From assembly GCF_000498575.2 (NCBI RefSeq), contig NZ_AWSQ01000006.1, positions 220,432 through 284,431 on the forward strand: a stretch of DNA of 64,000 nt. The letters are read 5' to 3'. Below, one piece after another: positions 59,475 through 64,000 of this stretch (its first letter is position 1; each line of letters starts with the position of its first letter). The notes under the pieces are model-generated. The model was not told the origin of the DNA. It ran no database searches and was given only the letters and a program-made list of their open reading frames with translations. This DNA is from Pseudomonas taeanensis MS-3 (GTDB lineage: Bacteria; Pseudomonadota; Gammaproteobacteria; Pseudomonadales; Pseudomonadaceae). Position numbers and translations under genes: made by a program.

Positions 59475-61772
59475 CTAGAAGTGAACGTTGGTGCTGAGCA
59501 GAGCCGTACGACCCGCTGCCTGACTGGCGAAGTGAGCCGAGTAGGCCTTGTCGTAATAGGTTTCGTCGGTGAGGTTCTGCACGTTGAGTTGCAGGTCGAC
59601 GTTCTTGGTCAGCTTGTAGCTGGCCATGGCGTCGTAGCGCCAGTACGAGTCAACGTAGACGGTGTTGGCGACGTTACCCCAGACTTCATCCATGTAGAAG
59701 GCACCACCGCCAACGGTCAATTTGTCGGTCACGTTGTAGGTGGTCCACAGGGTTAAGCTGTTTTCAGGCGTATTGGCCAACTGGTTGCCGTTATCCAGGC
59801 TGTCGACAAATACACCGCCGAGCGAGACTTTGCCGCCATCAACCAATTCGCTATCCAGGTAGCTGTAGCCCGCAAATACCTGCCACTTGTCGGTGATCTT
59901 GCCGGTAGCCGACAGTTCCACACCCTCAACCCGGGTGGTGCCCACGTTTTCGTAGGTATTGGTGTCCACCAGTACGCGGGCGTTGTCTTTCTCGGTACGA
60001 AACACTGCTGCCGTCAACGACAAGCGATCATTCAATACATCCCACTTGGTACCGAGTTCATAGTTACGGGTTTGTTCCGGCTCAAAATCGCTGGCAAGCA
60101 AGTTGCCAGCGCGATCGGTGCTACCAGGCAACGGGTTGGCATCGGTGCCTTCACTGAGCATCGAACCCGGTGGAGTGGCCGCCGTGGCGTAAGACACATA
60201 GATGCTGCCGTTATCGGCTGGCTTCCAGACCAAGCCCAGCTGACCGGTCACGAACTCGCTGGTGTCGTTGCCCTTGGCGGTAGTCGCGCCAGCTGCGGTA
60301 TAGGTCTTGTACTGGGTATCGAAGTGGTCGTAACGCAGGCCCATGTTCAACAACCATTCGGGCGCCAATTCCAGGGTATCGAAGGCATAGAGCGCCCGCG
60401 TAGTGCTGGACGTGTCCGTACCGGCGTAATTGCGGGCAATGCTCCCGGTCCAGGCATCATCAGGGTTCGGATTGCTCAGCGAGGTGCAGTTGCCGCCGTC
60501 GCTCGGCCCCGTGCAGGTAGTGATTTTGCTGTTCGGGGATACGCTATAACTCTGTTTCTCAGCATTCTCGCGACTGAACTCGATACCGGTAGAGAAGCTG
60601 TTCTTGTGCCCTCCGAGATAGAACTCTCCAAACAGATCGGTCTGGTTGGTGGTGGTAGCGGTATTGCCGACCCGACTATTAGCACGACGCCATACGCCAT
60701 CATTGACCACGTTACCGGCACTGTCATCGGGCTGGGTGAGCACGTAATCCTGCATGCTGTTGCCATGGCGCAAGGTGTTCTTGAGCGTCAGCGTATCGTT
60801 CAGGTCGTGCTCGATGGCGATGGTGGCGATGTCGGTACGCGTCTTGCGAAAATCACGCTCCGTTAAACCGTAGAAGTTGCTGCTATCGCCGCCGTCAGTT
60901 GGCTTATCCGGGCTGGCGGTCGTGTGCGCCCGACCCACCGAGTAGCCGTAGGGAATGCCGGAATCCGGCAAGTCATTACTTTCCATATGGTAGAAATCGA
61001 GATTCACCCGAGTGTCCGTGCCCAGGCCAAAGGCCAATGACGGCGCAATGCCCCAGCGGTCATAGTTGACCTTGTCGCGTCCCGCCACATTGCTTTCGTG
61101 GCTCATCAGATTGAGGCGGCCAGCGGCGTTATCAGTGAATTGATAGTTACCGTCGAGGGTATAGCGCTGGGTCTGGTCGGAGCCCCAGGTAGAACCACCG
61201 TCAAAGGAGTTACCCAGGTGCGCCTTCTTGCTCACCAAGTTGATGCTCCCACCGGCGGCGCCGCGCCCACCAATGGCCGAGTTCGGCCCTTTGCTGACCT
61301 CGATGGACTCGACCGCGAAGATTTCCCGAGTTTGCGCCCCCGTATCGCGCACGCCATCCAGATAGGTATCGCTCTGCGCATCAAACCCACGAATGAACGG
61401 CCGGTCCCCCTGAGGGTTCCCCCCCTCACCCGCGCCCATGGTGATGCCCGGCACGGTGCGCAAGGCATCCTGCAATGACATGGCGCCGGTGTCCTTTAGC
61501 ACCTGTTGCGGCACAACCGTGATGGAGCGCGGTGTATCTAGCAACGCAGCCGTATATTTCGGCGACTGAGCACGCTCGGCCTGATAGCTAGTGGCGGTAT
61601 CTTGCTCGCCCACTACCGTAGTGGCATCGAGGGACAGCGGCGACGGCTTGCTCTCGATGCTTTCCGCGGCGAGGGCCATTTGCGCCGTAGACAGCGTGGA
61701 GATCGCCACACCAACAGCAGTGGCAAGCAAGCGTGGCGAGTAAGTGGTCGCCCCATTGGACGTGATGGACAT
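59475..61772 (-). CDS. piuA: TonB-dependent catecholate siderophore receptor, PiuA/Fiu type
   Basis: 765 aa. Signal peptide to about residue 35 (TAQMALA, then AESIE), TonB-box-like DATTVV, plug domain with FIRGFDAQSDTYLDGVRD and VSKGPNSAIGGRGAAGGSINL, a 22-strand barrel, and an aromatic C-terminal residue (LSTNVHF). GGGGAGGAA precedes the ATG at 61770-61772. Neighbours piuC and the reductase match the PA4513-PA4516 order, so PiuA function (catecholate and cefiderocol-type uptake) is likely. Confidence 0.9.
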   Translation of the reverse strand: MSITSNGATTYSPRLLATAVGVAISTLSTAQMALAAESIESKPSPLSLDATTVVGEQDTATSYQAERAQSPKYTAALLDTPRSITVVPQQVLKDTGAMSLQDALRTVPGITMGAGEGGNPQGDRPFIRGFDAQSDTYLDGVRDTGAQTREIFAVESIEVSKGPNSAIGGRGAAGGSINLVSKKAHLGNSFDGGSTWGSDQTQRYTLDGNYQFTDNAAGRLNLMSHESNVAGRDKVNYDRWGIAPSLAFGLGTDTRVNLDFYHMESNDLPDSGIPYGYSVGRAHTTASPDKPTDGGDSSNFYGLTERDFRKTRTDIATIAIEHDLNDTLTLKNTLRHGNSMQDYVLTQPDDSAGNVVNDGVWRRANSRVGNTATTTNQTDLFGEFYLGGHKNSFSTGIEFSRENAEKQSYSVSPNSKITTCTGPSDGGNCTSLSNPNPDDAWTGSIARNYAGTDTSSTTRALYAFDTLELAPEWLLNMGLRYDHFDTQYKTYTAAGATTAKGNDTSEFVTGQLGLVWKPADNGSIYVSYATAATPPGSMLSEGTDANPLPGSTDRAGNLLASDFEPEQTRNYELGTKWDVLNDRLSLTAAVFRTEKDNARVLVDTNTYENVGTTRVEGVELSATGKITDKWQVFAGYSYLDSELVDGGKVSLGGVFVDSLDNGNQLANTPENSLTLWTTYNVTDKLTVGGGAFYMDEVWGNVANTVYVDSYWRYDAMASYKLTKNVDLQLNVQNLTDETYYDKAYSAHFASQAAGRTALLSTNVHF

Positions 61773-61837
61773 GCAAGTTCCTCCCCAGGAGTGGCAAAGG
61801 CCGCGGAGGTTATTGCAATCGACTCTCATGCACAATT

Positions 61838-61856
61838 GAAACTTATTCTCATTTGT
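61838..61856 (-). promoter_or_regulatory. Fur-box-like site upstream of piuA
   Basis: On the minus strand ACAAATGAGAATAAGTTTC matches 12 of 19 positions of GATAATGATAATCATTATC. It is about 75 bases upstream of the receptor ATG, in the 216-base spacer shared with divergent piuC. Confidence 0.6.
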
Positions 61857-61988
61857 GAAAATTTACACTCTACTTACACTTCTGCCGAGTGCTCTAGCTC
61901 AACGGATAAGCGCAGTTAGCCAGGGTTTTACATCGCACATGAGAACAAATATCATCGGCATCTAATTTTCAATACGCGCAGGCGCATC

Positions 61989-62669
61989 ATGCTTTTTCAC
62001 ATCCCTGGCATTTTTTCCCCTGCTGAAGTGGCGCAGATTCGCCAAGCACTTGAACAAGCCGAATGGGTGGATGGCAAGGTCACAGCGGGTTATCAATCCG
62101 CCAAAGCCAAGCACAACCTGCAACTGCCGGAAGACTCTCCTCTTGCACGTGATATCAGCGAATCCATGCTGCAGCGCCTGTGGCTAAACCCCCTATTCAT
62201 GTCCGCCGCCTTGCCGCACAAGGTTTTCCCTCCGTTGTTCAACTGTTACACCGCCGGTGGCTCATTCGATTTCCATATCGACAACGCCATCCGCCAGGTA
62301 CGCAACAGCCCGGAGCGAGTGCGCACCGACCTGTCTGCCACCCTATTCTTCACTGAGCCGGACGAATACGACGGTGGCGAACTGGTGATTCAGGACACCT
62401 TCGGCACCCAACGTATCAAGCTGCCGGCTGGTGATCTGCTGCTGTACCCCGCCACAAGCCTGCATAAGGTCGAGGCCGTGACACGCGGCGCGCGCCTGGC
62501 ATCGTTCTTCTGGACCCAGAGCCTGGTTCGCGAGGACAGTCAACGCAGCTTGCTGTTCGAGATGGATCAGGCCATTCAGAGCCTGACGCGAGACGTACCC
62601 GAGCACCCGGCACTGATCCAGTTGACCGGCAACTACCACAACCTGCTACGCCGCTGGGCAGAGGTCTGA
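61989..62669 (+). CDS. piuC: PKHD-type Fe(II)/2-oxoglutarate hydroxylase PiuC (YbiX family)
   Basis: 226 aa. The iron ligands are His and Asp in [11 protein letters not shown] near residue 97 and His in [16 protein letters not shown] near 159, with Arg for 2-oxoglutarate nearby. Cytoplasmic enzyme found with catecholate receptors; it probably modifies or breaks down siderophore. Divergent from piuA and 3 bases before the Sel1 gene. Confidence 0.94.
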   Translation: MLFHIPGIFSPAEVAQIRQALEQAEWVDGKVTAGYQSAKAKHNLQLPEDSPLARDISESMLQRLWLNPLFMSAALPHKVFPPLFNCYTAGGSFDFHIDNAIRQVRNSPERVRTDLSATLFFTEPDEYDGGELVIQDTFGTQRIKLPAGDLLLYPATSLHKVEAVTRGARLASFFWTQSLVREDSQRSLLFEMDQAIQSLTRDVPEHPALIQLTGNYHNLLRRWAEV

Positions 62670-62672
62670 ACG

Positions 62673-63470
62673 ATGAACGTCGTCCTGCACCGCAAGGTAG
62701 TACTGACCGACGATGACCTGCCGGCCGCACTGGACAGCGACCCACGCCAGTCGGCCCGCCTGATCCTGACTGCCGCAGGCCAGGGCATCGTCGAGGCGCA
62801 AGTGTTGCTCGGCCAGATCCTGCTGGACGGACGCGGCATCAGCAAGGACCCGCCTCTGGCGCTGAACTGGTTCCGCATTGCCGCCCGCAGCGGCAATGCC
62901 ATGGCACTGAATATGCTCGGCCGCTGCCTGGAACATGGCTGGGGCTGTTCAGCCGATGCAGCTACAGCGGCGCAACACTACCGCACAGCCACACACGCGG
63001 GGCTGGATTGGGGCATGTACAACCTGGCCAACCTGCTGGCCACCGGACGCGGATTGGCACGGGACCAGGCAAGCGCATTCACCCTCTATCAGCGCGCCGC
63101 CGACCTGGGGCATGCCAAGTCGATGAACCTGGTTGGGCGTTTTTTCGAGGAGGGTCGCCTTGTACCACGCAACCTGCCACTCGCCCATGACTGGTACCGC
63201 CGCTCCGCCGAAGCCGGCGACTTTCGCGGTCAGTTCAGCCATGCCGCCGTGCTCGCCGAACGTAATCACATCGAGCAGGCCCTGGTCTGGCTGCACCGCG
63301 CACTAGAGGCCGGCAATCTGAATTTCCTCCGGTTCGCCCGCCACGCGCTGCTGCAATCCAGCCACGAGGCCATACGCATACTGGCCCGCAACTATTTTTC
63401 CCGTGCCGCCTTGCTCGGTGATGACGACGATCGTCAAGCGCAACGCGACTTTATCCAAAGCCGCGGCTGA
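62673..63470 (+). CDS. Sel1-repeat (tetratricopeptide-like) protein
   Basis: 265 aa with about four or five Sel1-like repeats, each a helix pair (AQVLLGQILLDGRGISKDPPLALNWFRIAA, NMLGRCLEHGW, YNLANLLATGRGLARDQASAFTLYQRAAD, NLVGRFFEEGRLVPRNLPLAHDWYRRSAEAG). No signal peptide; likely a cytosolic protein-interaction scaffold. Directly behind piuC and probably co-transcribed, as for PA4516. Confidence 0.88.
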   Translation: MNVVLHRKVVLTDDDLPAALDSDPRQSARLILTAAGQGIVEAQVLLGQILLDGRGISKDPPLALNWFRIAARSGNAMALNMLGRCLEHGWGCSADAATAAQHYRTATHAGLDWGMYNLANLLATGRGLARDQASAFTLYQRAADLGHAKSMNLVGRFFEEGRLVPRNLPLAHDWYRRSAEAGDFRGQFSHAAVLAERNHIEQALVWLHRALEAGNLNFLRFARHALLQSSHEAIRILARNYFSRAALLGDDDDRQAQRDFIQSRG

Positions 63471-63637
63471 CCGGCAGGGACACGAATCACTGACGCTGAT
63501 GCACGTGGTTGACGAAAAGCTGTGAGTTTCGCGGTCGAGATCGCCCTCATAGAGCCATGCCTGAAATCTGATGATTCCCCCTGAGTCGGGCGCCCGCTGC
63601 GCACAGACCTCCACTTCCAAATAAAGTTGCAACGTAT

Positions 63638-63670
63638 TTGCATGCGCTAATGCAAAGCAATATCATTCGC
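63638..63670 (+). promoter_or_regulatory. Fur-type promoter of the last TonB receptor
   Basis: TTGCAT (63638-63643) and TATCAT (63661-63666) are separated by 17 bases and make a good sigma-70 promoter. GCAAAGCAATATCATTCGC (63652-63670) matches the Fur consensus at 11 of 19 positions and covers the -10 element. Confidence 0.65.
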
Positions 63671-63694
63671 ACTCTTTTCATGGGGAGTCGCGCG

Positions 63695-64000
63695 GTGACC
63701 GTCTTACGCTTAAATCCACTCTATCTATCGCTGCTGGGCGCCTTCGCCGTGCAGGCCGTACATGCCGAATCGAACACCGCGCTGGAGATTCCTGCCGCCG
63801 TGGTGACCGGGCAACAGCAACAGAGCAGCTACAAGCCCAGCATTAGCAAGAGCGCGCTGAAGATCGATGCGCCTCTGCGCGATATTCCGCAGACAGTCAA
63901 CGTCATCCCGCAGAGCGTGATCAAGGATCAGGGCGCCCAGTCGATGGAAGACGTGCTGAAGAACGTGCCCGGCGTCGGCCTGTCCAACGGCGATGGCCAG
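63695..64000 (+). CDS. TonB-dependent siderophore receptor, 5' part only
   Basis: The first 102 codons of a receptor running off the right edge. GTG at 63695 is chosen because GGGGAG (63682-63687) lies seven bases before it and gives signal peptide MTVLRLNPLYLSLLGAFAV, cut near VHAE; an ATG at 63680 overlaps that SD. Then TonB-box-like AAVVTG and the plug-domain start PLRDIPQTVNVIPQSVIKD, with LKNVPGVGLSNGDG. Third TonB receptor of the window and next to piuA-piuC, so a ferric siderophore is the probable ligand. Confidence 0.88.
   Translation, partial: MTVLRLNPLYLSLLGAFAVQAVHAESNTALEIPAAVVTGQQQQSSYKPSISKSALKIDAPLRDIPQTVNVIPQSVIKDQGAQSMEDVLKNVPGVGLSNGDGQ

Overview
The window is chromosomal DNA of a Pseudomonas species. 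The evidence is gene order: cysNC-cysD, Nif3-like, algW, hisC-hisD-hisG-murA, mla, kds/lpt, rpoN-hpf-ptsN-rapZ-ptsO, pmbA-yjgA-tldD, yhdP-rng-maf-mreDCB, gatCAB, roxRS, a dpp operon and a piu-type iron locus follow the order I know from the P. aeruginosa PA4442-PA4516 region. Codon use is GC-rich throughout and REP-type repeats are present. I cannot name the species. I see no rRNA, tRNA, CRISPR array, prophage, integrase or insertion sequence. No gene-free stretch exceeds about 250 bases.

Region 1 (0-8 kb): sulfate activation (cysD, cysNC, minus strand), a Nif3-family protein, the periplasmic stress protease algW, then what looks like an accessory insertion before the his genes. The insertion is a TonB-dependent receptor plus a DUF4198 periplasmic protein, preceded by a palindrome that resembles a Zur operator.

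Region 2 (8-24 kb): the minus-strand block murA-hisG-hisD-hisC, ibaG and mlaFEDCB (retrograde phospholipid transport), diverging from kdsD-kdsC-lptC-lptA-lptB (Kdo synthesis and LPS export). These lead into rpoN-hpf-ptsN-rapZ-ptsO, the nitrogen-PTS and sigma-54 cluster.

Region 3 (24-41 kb): pmbA/tldD protease partners, yjgA, a nitrilase-family amidase, yhdP, rng, maf and the mreB/mreC/mreD shape genes on the minus strand, then gatCAB on the plus strand.

Region 4 (40-57 kb): a more mosaic stretch holding an RlpA-like lipoprotein, a Ca/Na antiporter, a carboxymuconolactone decarboxylase-family protein, an AEC permease, the RoxS/RoxR redox two-component system, a SIMPL protein, a dipeptide ABC transporter with two tandem binding proteins, and the three subunits of 5-oxoprolinase. 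A palindromic repeat with GTAGCCCGGATGCAATCCGG arms occurs five times here, and I found none in the first 40 kb. Two copies lie just inside SD-equipped start codons and are read in frame.

Region 5 (57-64 kb): iron uptake. It holds a PepSY/flavodoxin/reductase membrane protein, a PiuA-like catecholate receptor, the PiuC dioxygenase, a Sel1-repeat protein and the 5' end of another TonB receptor with a Fur-type promoter. The last gene runs off the right edge.
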